NCBI GenBank assembly: GCA_019310865.1
Contig: JAFDDL010000202.1
Coordinates: forward strand, 1-6,698
Direction: 5' to 3'
From: Deltaproteobacteria bacterium
GTDB lineage: Bacteria; Desulfobacterota; Desulfobacteria; Desulfobacterales; JAFDDL01
Length of the DNA stretch: 6,698 nucleotides
Below are positions 1 to 5,705 of the stretch, one piece after another. Numbering within the stretch: position 1 is the stretch's first letter; every line of letters starts with the position of its first letter. The notes below the pieces were generated by a model. That model did not search any database. It was not told the origin of the DNA and saw only the letters and a list, made by a program, of their open reading frames with translations. Position numbers and translations under genes: made by a program.

Positions 1-1214
1 AATTCTCGGTCTTTGCTCAGCCCCTTTATTTTTTCATCCGGCTTGATGATTCGGAATGCGGGGGTCGCGGCCAGGCAGCCGGCCTTGCCGAAGTAATTGT
101 CTTCCTCCTGGCAGCTGGCGGAGTTGTGGGTATCCGTGGAGCCGATCATCCCGAACTTATAAGGGTTGAAGCCTTTTTTTTCACTCAGTTCGAGCCCCGT
201 TTTATATGCCTGCCGAACGTACATTGCGGGTCGTAGCGCATTTTTTGAAATCGGCGGTTTTGCGGCTTTCTCTGCAGGCGCATTCGCGGCTTTCTCCTTT
301 TTCGGTTGCCTCGGGAAGCGCTCGACGATTTCAAAATCCGCCCACTCATCCGTGGGAGAAAGCAGGGGACTCGTTTCGGAAGTGCCCTTGACCTGGGTCA
401 TCTCGACGATGGGCTCGTTGCGCAGCCGCTGGGCGGCCCATTCTGCATCGGCGCCGGATCCGCTGGATTTTATCATGGTAAACGCAAGACCGCCGCTCAA
501 GTTCGGGTTGTGCGGGATGGCAAACGCCTCTATTCCTCGTCCGCGGATCCCGTCCAGCCAGTTCCACAAATCTTCGGGATGTTGCGAATCCAAAGCGCTG
601 AAAGGTCTGTAGGGCACATTGCTTCCCCGGAAAATGACGTTTCGGTGAAGGGTCATGCCGCCCGGTGCGGATGTCCATTCGTAGCCGGCGAAGGTCGTGA
701 ACTTGCCGGGCACATAATGCCGCTCGGCTGCGGCAACGACCTCCTGCCAGGCGGAGCGTTCCACAATAGGATCATGCCACGCCGGGTTGATTTTTCCCAT
801 CTTCTTGTATTGTTTATTCATTTGACCGTGCTTTATGAATCCCCGAACGATCTTCATCCGGTCGCAATCCCCATCGGGCGCGGCAGGGTTGTTTTTACGC
901 CGTGAATTCAATACGCCCAGGTATTCGGCATGATCGGTCACTGCCAAAAAATCCATGGTGCCATGCTTCAGCTGGATCTTGCCCCCGCCGGCAAAGTCGA
1001 TGGCTTCACCCTTGGCATAGCGGTAGGCGTCTTCGGGCAGGGTTTTCGTGCCGAACAGCCTTGCATCCCATGAAAACCCTGTGTGAACGTGCAAATCGCC
1101 GAAGTAGGCATTGCGCGAGGGATTAAAATCAAGCGTTCGCTCCTTGGTGAAAGCCAGGGATGGTATGAGACACAGGAGTACGGCAATGACTGGCAGGGGA
1201 AATCGAATTCGCAT
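1..1214 (-). CDS. Secreted DUF3604-family protein (PHP-like metal-dependent hydrolase), 3' end beyond window
   Basis: The frame is open from an ATG at 1214 to the left edge (404 complete codons, no stop), so the C-terminus is missing; family members are often around 600 residues or more. The start is backed by an AAGGAAGG ribosome site 6 nt upstream. Residues 1-22 form a Sec signal peptide (basic MRIR, hydrophobic core, LAF end), so export is predicted. DUF3604 landmarks appear in order: a FGDLHVHTGFSWDA block with H42/H44, VTDHAEYLG with D94/H95/E97, GYEWTS with E179, LHRNVIFR near 189-196, IPHNPNLSGG with H235, ETSPLLSPTDEWADFE near 280-295, and IGSTDTHN with D361/H363. The His/Asp pattern resembles the metal site of PHP-type hydrolases, but the family's substrate is not established. 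Residues 302-321 form a Lys/Ala/Pro-rich linker between conserved blocks. It has its own promoter region and is probably not in the upstream operon, though DUF3604 genes often sit near sulfatases. Family call strong, reaction unknown. Confidence 0.93.
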   Translation of the reverse strand, partial: MRIRFPLPVIAVLLCLIPSLAFTKERTLDFNPSRNAYFGDLHVHTGFSWDARLFGTKTLPEDAYRYAKGEAIDFAGGGKIQLKHGTMDFLAVTDHAEYLGVLNSRRKNNPAAPDGDCDRMKIVRGFIKHGQMNKQYKKMGKINPAWHDPIVERSAWQEVVAAAERHYVPGKFTTFAGYEWTSAPGGMTLHRNVIFRGSNVPYRPFSALDSQHPEDLWNWLDGIRGRGIEAFAIPHNPNLSGGLAFTMIKSSGSGADAEWAAQRLRNEPIVEMTQVKGTSETSPLLSPTDEWADFEIVERFPRQPKKEKAANAPAEKAAKPPISKNALRPAMYVRQAYKTGLELSEKKGFNPYKFGMIGSTDTHNSASCQEEDNYFGKAGCLAATPAFRIIKPDEKIKGLSKDRE

Positions 1215-1220
1215 ATTGAA

Positions 1221-1228
1221 CCTTCCTT
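1221..1228 (-). promoter_or_regulatory. Ribosome binding site of the DUF3604 gene
   Basis: Purine run AAGGAAGG ends 6 nt before the ATG at 1214. It supports this start, which places a signal peptide at the N-terminus. Confidence 0.75.
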
Positions 1229-1278
1229 TTTAATAAACCACGGTCGCTGCGGTTTTCTTTGGGTTGACATTAAGAAAA

Positions 1279-1308
1279 ATTATAACTAACTGGTTATATG
1301 GAAATTAA
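1279..1308 (-). promoter_or_regulatory. Candidate sigma70 promoter for the DUF3604 gene (proximal)
   Basis: A perfect TATAAT -10 box reads on the minus strand at 1284-1279. A poor -35 match (TTAATT) lies 18 nt upstream at 1308-1303. The predicted transcript start is near 1272, giving a leader of about 58 nt before the ATG. The region is AT-rich, so a chance match is possible. The -10 overlaps an inverted repeat (1281-1298). Confidence 0.4.
1281..1298. promoter_or_regulatory. Operator-like inverted repeat TATAAC-N6-GTTATA
   Basis: TATAACTAACTGGTTATA has perfect 6-bp arms around a 6-bp centre and overlaps the TATAAT -10 element read on the minus strand. This placement is typical of a repressor site. 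No regulator gene is visible in the window, so the binding protein is unknown. Confidence 0.35.
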
Positions 1309-1319
1309 TGAATAATGAT

Positions 1320-1335
1320 ATGTATATTTATACAT
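1320..1335. promoter_or_regulatory. Operator-like palindrome ATGTATA-TT-TATACAT
   Basis: A 16-bp inverted repeat with perfect 7-bp arms. It also fits the ATGT-N8-ACAT spacing described for PadR-family operators (family knowledge; assignment is inference). It lies just downstream of a TTGACT hexamer on the minus strand (1361-1356) with a TATAGA hexamer 15 nt further on (1340-1335), so it could cover a distal promoter. AT-richness lowers the significance. Confidence 0.35.
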
Positions 1336-1361
1336 CTATATTATGACATCGATCAAGTCAA
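1335..1361 (-). promoter_or_regulatory. Possible distal promoter upstream of the DUF3604 gene
   Basis: TTGACT (5/6 match to -35) at 1361-1356 and TATAGA (4/6 match to -10) at 1340-1335 are separated by 15 nt, which is shorter than ideal. The -10 abuts the palindrome at 1320-1335. Weak prediction. Confidence 0.22.
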
Positions 1362-1434
1362 GCTTTTTTTCCGTAAAGAAAAAGCGTCCGGTAAATCATC
1401 TTGAGTGTCAGGTGAAAATCGTATCCGTCTCTCC
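1358..1434 (-). pseudogene. Probable 3' remnant of a paralogue of the small membrane-protein gene
   Basis: Read on the minus strand from 1434 in a frame different from the MFS gene, this stretch encodes GYDFHLTLKMIYRTLFL followed by YGKKA and a TGA at 1360-1358. The intact membrane protein encoded at 2593-3174 ends with GGYDFHLTLKMIYRALFL. Nothing upstream of 1434 in this frame resembles that protein, so only the C-terminal tail is preserved. There is no start codon or ribosome site of its own. Four of the six differences from the intact copy fall at third codon positions, suggesting that both copies were once coding. Interpretation as a remnant is inference; the sequence similarity is directly visible. 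Confidence 0.55.
1374..1434. repeat. 61-nt direct repeat, copy A (3' end of MFS gene)
   Basis: Aligns without gaps to 2594-2654, 55 of 61 positions identical, offset exactly 1220 nt. All six differences are transitions. The similarity stops abruptly at 1434/2654. The last codons and stop of the MFS gene (1408) lie inside this copy. Confidence 0.9.
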
Positions 1435-2586
1435 CATATTCAGGAATATGATCAGCCCTGTCAATACGAATGCGCCGGCCCCCAAAAACAGGGAACGAAC
1501 CCCGAAGGTGTCGATCAACACGCCGCCGATGAAAGGTCCGATCAGCATGGTGCCGAACTGGCAGGCCATGTATCCCCCCATGAAACCGGCCCGCTGCCGG
1601 GCCGGGATAATCGTGAGGAAAAACCGGTACCCCACGGTTATGATCCCTGCGAAAGCCGCTCCCCCCGCCAGCAGAAACCCAAAGGCCGTGGTAAATACCT
1701 GGCAGAAGCTGACACCGAACATGCAGCCGGCAAAGCCGAAAAGGCTGGCTGCGGTAATCCATCGAGGATTGATGCGGTTGCTAAGAACAGCCATGGGGAA
1801 AGTGAATAGGAACATGGATGCGGTGAATGCGAAATATCCCATAATGGCCTGCCGGGTGGTTAAACCGAAAAGCTCCTGGCCTGCAATGACAAAGAAGCCG
1901 CTGACAATCCAGATGCCGCTGCACCAGAAAACCATGGCCATGTAAAAGCGCCTCACTGTTTTGTTTCCTAGCGCCTGGCGTATCCATCCGCTGCGCTCCG
2001 GCGTGGATGGATGCGCGGGTTCCCGGGTGCCCAGAAGCAAAAAGGCGGCACCTGCCGCAATCATAAAAGTGGCCAGGGCGAATGGGGCCTCATGTGATCT
2101 ATCCCAATTCATGGCGCCGAAATATAGATAGATCAGGTTCCCGGCACCCCCCATGAAAAACATCACCCCGGAGGCCGTTCCCTGCTGTTCCGGCGGTGTG
2201 ATATCCGGCATATAGGCAAAGTAAGGAGCCAGACCGGTATAAAACGAGGCATACATCACTAAAATACCCGGCACGATGGCGCCCATGGTTTGGAGGTGCG
2301 GCAGAACCAGAAGCAATAAAATGGTCAGCGACCATCCGACCAAAATCAACGGTTTCCGCTTGCCCCACCGTGTCCTGAGCCGGTCCGAAAAAGCACCGGC
2401 TACGAGTGGTACGGTCAACCCGAAAATGCCTGAAGATGACAGCAGCAGCCCGGTCAGGGTTTTCGATCCGGTCAACTGGTTTAAATGGAGGGGCAGTGTG
2501 GCAAAGTTGAATCCCCAGAAGGTCTGAATGGAAAAGAGACCGAATCCCACCAGCACCATTTGAAACGGGGATAGCTTTTTCATCAT
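1408..2586 (-). CDS. MFS transporter, GPH/SLC45-like (sugar or glycoside symporter type)
   Basis: A 392-residue integral membrane protein with about twelve hydrophobic segments in two halves, divided by a polar loop near residues 188-207 (REPAHPSTPERSGW). The loop between helices 2 and 3 carries a motif A variant, GAFSDRLRTRWGKRKPLI (64-81: D68, R69, G75, K76, R77, K78, P79), which is the form seen in GPH and SLC45/sucrose-type carriers rather than in drug efflux pumps. A related SNRINPRW stretch occurs in the second half. An uptake role for a sugar or similar product is inferred from family and from the sulfatase upstream. The start is one of two tandem ATGs (2586, 2583), 6 nt after the preceding stop with only a weak CGGAA before it, so translational coupling is likely. 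The last eight residues (GETDTIFT) are encoded inside a 61-nt repeat, so the natural C-terminus may have been replaced. Confidence 0.88.
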   Translation of the reverse strand: MMKKLSPFQMVLVGFGLFSIQTFWGFNFATLPLHLNQLTGSKTLTGLLLSSSGIFGLTVPLVAGAFSDRLRTRWGKRKPLILVGWSLTILLLLVLPHLQTMGAIVPGILVMYASFYTGLAPYFAYMPDITPPEQQGTASGVMFFMGGAGNLIYLYFGAMNWDRSHEAPFALATFMIAAGAAFLLLGTREPAHPSTPERSGWIRQALGNKTVRRFYMAMVFWCSGIWIVSGFFVIAGQELFGLTTRQAIMGYFAFTASMFLFTFPMAVLSNRINPRWITAASLFGFAGCMFGVSFCQVFTTAFGFLLAGGAAFAGIITVGYRFFLTIIPARQRAGFMGGYMACQFGTMLIGPFIGGVLIDTFGVRSLFLGAGAFVLTGLIIFLNMGETDTIFT

Positions 2587-2592
2587 TTCCGA

Positions 2593-3174
2593 TTAAAGAA
2601 AAAGTGCCCGATAGATCATCTTGAGCGTCAGGTGAAAATCGTATCCGCCTCTCCAGATTGCGATAAAATAGAGCGACACAAGGGAAACCAGGAGGCCTGC
2701 CACCGGGACAGGCGTCAGCACTTTAGTGGCGCCTGCCTGTTTTTTGAAGATTTTCCGGCATGCCAGTTCACAGATCGAGATCAGGCCGACCTGCCCTAAT
2801 AGAAGCATCAGCTGGACGGATGTGAACAGGGCATAAAAGATTCCCTCCGGAATGGTCACACCGGCGGTCACTCGGATGAACTCCTTGAGGCACCAGGCCA
2901 TGGGCATCACATAGGCGCCGAGGATTCGCTCCGGCTGGGATGCACCGTTGGCGTACATGACCGGATAGATGATCACGGTGCCGAAACCCACGCAGATGAC
3001 CAGCAGCACCCAGTTAACGGCGGCCAGGGTTCTATAGAGCGACACATCTTCGATATGCCCCAGGAGATTATACAGACCGTTTAGCAGGAGCCAGGTGACC
3101 AGCAAGGCGCCCACCGGTATTAAAAGCCGTTTATACAGTCCGTTGCGGTCAACCGGTGTCGAATTATCGGGCAT
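2593..3174 (-). CDS. Five-helix integral membrane protein of unknown family, coupled to sulfatase
   Basis: A 193-residue hydrophobic protein that I cannot assign to a family. Predicted membrane segments lie near residues 17-37, 50-73, 84-104, 111-135 and 153-173. A short polar N-terminus (MPDNSTPVDRN) and a basic loop at 140-151 (RKIFKKQAGATK) suggest a cytoplasmic loop between helices 4 and 5. Charged or polar residues inside the hydrophobic region (W94, K97, E98, R101, E110, Q121, Q128) could be functional. The ATG overlaps the sulfatase 3' end by 11 nt (ATGCCCGATAA) with an AAGGAG site 10 nt upstream inside the sulfatase gene, so the two are translationally coupled. The C-terminal 18-19 codons are the B copy of a repeat that recurs after the MFS gene. 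A role as membrane partner of the sulfatase or the transporter is inference only. Confidence 0.82.
   Translation of the reverse strand: MPDNSTPVDRNGLYKRLLIPVGALLVTWLLLNGLYNLLGHIEDVSLYRTLAAVNWVLLVICVGFGTVIIYPVMYANGASQPERILGAYVMPMAWCLKEFIRVTAGVTIPEGIFYALFTSVQLMLLLGQVGLISICELACRKIFKKQAGATKVLTPVPVAGLLVSLVSLYFIAIWRGGYDFHLTLKMIYRALFL
2594..2654. repeat. 61-nt direct repeat, copy B (3' end of membrane-protein gene)
   Basis: Partner of 1374-1434 (55/61 identical). In this copy the sequence is in frame as the end of the membrane-protein gene, including most of its TAA stop. The two copies bracket the MFS gene in direct orientation. Confidence 0.9.
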
Positions 3175-4546
3175 TTTCTTTTCGCTCCTTGTATTCCATC
3201 AGTTTGGTCTTCAACCCGGGCAGGACCCGTTGCCCCTCCGGAGACCCCAGCAGATTCCTGAGATTTCTCGGATCCTTCACAACATCGTAGAGTTCGGGCG
3301 CCATACGGGACTGATTATATTCGATGTACAGATGTTGCCGGGTTCTCACCGCATCGATTTCCGGTACGGTGTATGGTGGGAAATCCTTGAAGAATTCGTA
3401 GTGAAAGGATTCTCTCAGTTTCACCGGCTGATTTTCCAAAATTTTCCGGAAGCTTTTTCCATCCATACCGTCCGGAATCGGAAGCCCGGCCATGTCCAGG
3501 AGGGTGGGCGCCAGGTCCACGTTGAGGACCATCTCATCGGAGCGTCTTCCCGGTGCCTTCAGGCCGGCCGGATACCTCACGATAAAGGGGATTCGCATCG
3601 AGGGGAAATGGGCCCATCGCTTGTCAAAATGAGCCTTGTCACCAACCAGGAAGCCGTTGTCGGTGGAGTAGACTACCAGTGTGTTCTCGGCGATACCCAG
3701 CCGGTCCAGTTCGTCCAGGACCCGTCCCACCTGCCTGTCCACCGATGAGATGAGGCGGCAGTATTTTTTATACATGCCTTCCACATTCCATAAAAACCCG
3801 CCGTATATCTCGCCGTTTGCCATACCGGCAAAGCGGTGGGCCCATTTGGGCAGATGATCGATATTTTCGTTTTTGTAAAACGCTTTAAATCCCGGCGGAT
3901 TGACGAAGGGACCGTGGGGGGCCTTGTGGGCCAGGTAGAGGCAAAAGGGATTGTCCTTTTCCTTCCGGATAAACTCTATGGCAAAGTCGGCCAGATCTTC
4001 ATCCAGGAATTTGCCTTCCCGGGGTGTCTCCACACCGTCAATCACCAGGGGGCAGTTGAAATGATCCCCCTGGCCGGTCTTGTGGGTAAACGTAATGAAG
4101 CGATCCACGCCCCGCAGCTCGGGCAGGGGGCCGGGCATATGCCATTTTCCGATAAAGGCGGTTTTATATCCCCCTTTTTTCAGCTTTTCCAAAACGGTGA
4201 CGTTCTTGTTCTTCCAATAAGTGATATTATTCTTCACCCCGTGCTTGTGGGCATACTGGCCCGTGATAAAGCTGGCCCGGGACGGACTGCATAGAGACGT
4301 GGTGCAAAAAGCGTTGTTAAAGAAGACTCCCTCACGGGTCAATCGATCCAGATTGGGTGTTTTGATCCAGGGATGGTTTTGCACCCCCAGGTGATCAAAG
4401 CGGTGATCATCGGATAGGATGAAGACGATATTGGGTTTTGTTTCCCCGCCTATTGAACTGCCGGGAAAAAAGACCAAAAGAAATCCCACTGCAACAAAGG
4501 CCAGCAGTACCTTGCCGGCTTTTTCCCAAATCATGGCACCCATCAT
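3164..4546 (-). CDS. Exported sulfatase, family S1 (formylglycine type, CSPSR active site)
   Basis: A 460-residue type I sulfatase of the alkaline phosphatase superfamily that hydrolyses sulfate esters. Metal-site residues D46/D47 lie in FILSDDHR. C86 in C-S-P-S-R (86-90) is the residue converted to formylglycine, followed by the ASFITGQYAHKHG signature. K134/H136 lie in GKWH, K208/H211 in HKAPHGP, and D296/N297 in TDNG with K309 shortly after. All expected catalytic positions are present and the length is normal. The ATG at 4546 is preferred because a GGGGGA site lies 8 nt upstream and residues 10-34 then form a Sec signal peptide or anchor (KVLLAFVAVGFLLVFF, ending near SSIGG). An in-frame ATG at 4648 would add 34 polar residues ahead of the signal and overlap the previous gene. 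Activation needs a formylglycine-generating or anSME enzyme, not encoded here. Substrate unknown; an S1 subfamily cannot be assigned by eye. Confidence 0.95.
   Translation of the reverse strand: MMGAMIWEKAGKVLLAFVAVGFLLVFFPGSSIGGETKPNIVFILSDDHRFDHLGVQNHPWIKTPNLDRLTREGVFFNNAFCTTSLCSPSRASFITGQYAHKHGVKNNITYWKNKNVTVLEKLKKGGYKTAFIGKWHMPGPLPELRGVDRFITFTHKTGQGDHFNCPLVIDGVETPREGKFLDEDLADFAIEFIRKEKDNPFCLYLAHKAPHGPFVNPPGFKAFYKNENIDHLPKWAHRFAGMANGEIYGGFLWNVEGMYKKYCRLISSVDRQVGRVLDELDRLGIAENTLVVYSTDNGFLVGDKAHFDKRWAHFPSMRIPFIVRYPAGLKAPGRRSDEMVLNVDLAPTLLDMAGLPIPDGMDGKSFRKILENQPVKLRESFHYEFFKDFPPYTVPEIDAVRTRQHLYIEYNQSRMAPELYDVVKDPRNLRNLLGSPEGQRVLPGLKTKLMEYKERKENAR
3185..3190 (-). promoter_or_regulatory. Internal ribosome binding site of the membrane-protein gene
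   Basis: AAGGAG lies within the last codons of the sulfatase gene, 10 nt before the overlapping ATG at 3174. It supports that start and translational coupling. Confidence 0.7.
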
Positions 4547-4554
4547 TGTTTTAT

Positions 4555-4560
4555 TCCCCC
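4555..4560 (-). promoter_or_regulatory. Ribosome binding site deciding the sulfatase start
   Basis: GGGGGA with an 8-nt spacer to the ATG at 4546. The upstream in-frame ATG at 4648 has no comparable site. Confidence 0.6.
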
Positions 4561-4584
4561 GCCGTATCGTCAGGCTTGAATGAA

Positions 4585-4603
4585 GGGCGGGCGCTGCCCG
4601 CCC
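4585..4603. terminator. GC-rich intercistronic hairpin upstream of the sulfatase
   Basis: GGGCGGGCGCTGCCCGCCC is a perfect 8-bp stem with a 3-nt loop, 10 nt past the toroid gene's stop. On the plus strand it is followed by CTGA and six T's (4608-4613), so it looks like an intrinsic terminator for plus-strand (antisense) transcription. On the minus (operon) strand it is followed only by TTCATTC, so full termination is doubtful. It more likely attenuates or protects the mRNA between the toroid gene and the sulfatase. Confidence 0.55.
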
Positions 4604-4613
4604 CTGATTTTTT

Positions 4614-5630
4614 CTAGCAAAGCATTTTTCTGGACAGGGCCTCGGCATAGATATGCAGCCAGGCCACCCGTTCCAGCGTCACCTCGATACCCACCACATA
4701 GGGTTGCAGTTCAAGGAAGGGAATAATATTTTTTCTGACCCAGGCGCCGGCGGGCTCCTGAATGCTCAGGTTATAATTCCCGCCTTTGAGCATGGCCTCT
4801 TTATAGCGCTCATCGCCGGTGATGCTGTAGAGCCAGCCCGTTCCCCAGGCGACCTTGCCGGATGTGAGGTCTTCCAGAACCTTGGGCAGGCATTTCTGGG
4901 AAAGCCCGAATACCCGTTCCGCCGAATCGAGCCATCGGCTGTCCCCGGTGGCCCGGTTCAGGGCGGCAAAAGCGGCCATGGCCGCCCCGAAATACCAGTA
5001 GAGCTGATTTGGTGCGTCGAAGATCACAATGTTAACATTTTCCGTGCCGGGCTGAAAATGGGTGATCAACTTTCCATCCCATCCCATACGCAGATATAGC
5101 TTATCATCCGGATCGGGTTGCGCGTCCATCATCCGTTCGAGAAACGCGCCGCATTTAATCGCCGATTCCTTTCGGCCGATGGTGGCCAGGGCCACGGTTC
5201 CCAGGCAGGTGGTGCCCCAGTCAAGGATGTTTTCCCGCTCATGGTATTCGCACCGGAGCGGCAGTCCTCCCAGCTCCTTGTGGACGGCCTTTTCCAGATA
5301 ATCACCACCCGGTTCCGACAGATCGGTTCTCCCATTGGCGTGTGATCCCCATGTTAACCAGGCATTTCGATAGTTGGCATCGGCCGGGGTGGACGGATCA
5401 CAGTGACCACAATTAAAATCACCATCTTCAAAAAAATGTTTGCCGATATAATCGGTCGCAAGGGCTGCTTCCTTGTCATATCCGGCCAGTTTAAGGGCTA
5501 GGGGGGCCTTAAACACCCCCATCACCATGTGCTCGGTATCTTGAAAACTACCGTCCGGATTCATCAGATTTAAAACCCAATCTTCCGCCCGTTTTGAGGC
5601 GGCAAGAAATTTTTCTATACTCTCTTTCAT
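4614..5630 (-). CDS. Probable alpha/alpha-toroid protein of unknown activity
   Basis: A 338-residue protein without signal peptide or membrane helix, so cytoplasmic. I do not recognise a named family. Successive helix pairs with aromatic/Gly turns (W18-F29, RNAWLTWG 88-95, ILDWGTTCLGTVALATIG 135-152, NQLYWYFGAAMAAFAAL 208-224, AWGTGWLYSITGDERY 261-276, LERVAWLHIYAEAL near the end) resemble alpha/alpha-toroid proteins such as terpenoid-cyclase-like or (alpha/alpha)6 carbohydrate-active enzymes. Conserved-looking polar clusters that could line a pocket are CGHCDPSTPAD (74-84), GSHANGRTD (95-103), RCEYHEREN (126-134) and FDAPNQ (204-209). The start at 5630 is chosen because AAAGGAG lies 8 nt upstream; ATGs at 5687 and 5648 lack such a site. 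It lies 75 nt after the dehydrogenase stop in the same orientation. An intracellular role on the imported, desulfated product is inference. Fold call moderate, function open. Confidence 0.8.
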   Translation of the reverse strand: MKESIEKFLAASKRAEDWVLNLMNPDGSFQDTEHMVMGVFKAPLALKLAGYDKEAALATDYIGKHFFEDGDFNCGHCDPSTPADANYRNAWLTWGSHANGRTDLSEPGGDYLEKAVHKELGGLPLRCEYHERENILDWGTTCLGTVALATIGRKESAIKCGAFLERMMDAQPDPDDKLYLRMGWDGKLITHFQPGTENVNIVIFDAPNQLYWYFGAAMAAFAALNRATGDSRWLDSAERVFGLSQKCLPKVLEDLTSGKVAWGTGWLYSITGDERYKEAMLKGGNYNLSIQEPAGAWVRKNIIPFLELQPYVVGIEVTLERVAWLHIYAEALSRKMLC

Positions 5631-5638
5631 CGTGGTGA

Positions 5639-5645
5639 CTCCTTT
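5639..5645 (-). promoter_or_regulatory. Ribosome binding site deciding the toroid gene start
   Basis: AAAGGAG with an 8-nt spacer to the ATG at 5630. The alternative ATG at 5648 sits on top of this site, and the one at 5687 has none, which argues against the longer N-terminus. Confidence 0.75.
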
Positions 5646-5705
5646 CATATCAAGCTTTTCTAAACTGCTCCTGAGCTTGGTTTTCAAAGCGATTGGATTG
5701 AACCG

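Noticed and set aside
50..66. Possible frameshift near the C5 run in the DUF3604 gene
   Set aside because: Careful counting gives five G's on the plus strand (60-64), which keeps the frame open to the window edge with sensible protein sequence.
166..905. Plus-strand reading frames across the DUF3604 gene
   Set aside because: They lie opposite conserved DUF3604 blocks and have low-complexity translations with no family resemblance.
1264..1298. Plus-strand promoter with TTGACA at 1264-1269
   Set aside because: No acceptable -10 lies 16-18 nt downstream and there is no plus-strand gene to drive.
3836..4294. 152-codon plus-strand reading frame inside the sulfatase gene
   Set aside because: It is antisense to a fully conserved sulfatase coding region, has no recognisable domain and is explained as a shadow.
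4547..4648. Longer sulfatase N-terminus starting at 4648
   Set aside because: It adds 34 polar residues before the signal peptide, overlaps the previous gene and reads through the GC hairpin. The ATG at 4546 has a good ribosome site.
5397..5411. CGHC motif in the toroid protein as a thioredoxin/PDI active site
   Set aside because: There is no thioredoxin-fold context (no preceding WA-type strand, no cis-Pro), and the motif lies in a helical-repeat protein. Probably coincidental or a pocket element.
5631..5687. Longer toroid protein starting at 5687 or 5648
   Set aside because: No ribosome site precedes either ATG, while AAAGGAG sits 8 nt before the ATG at 5630.
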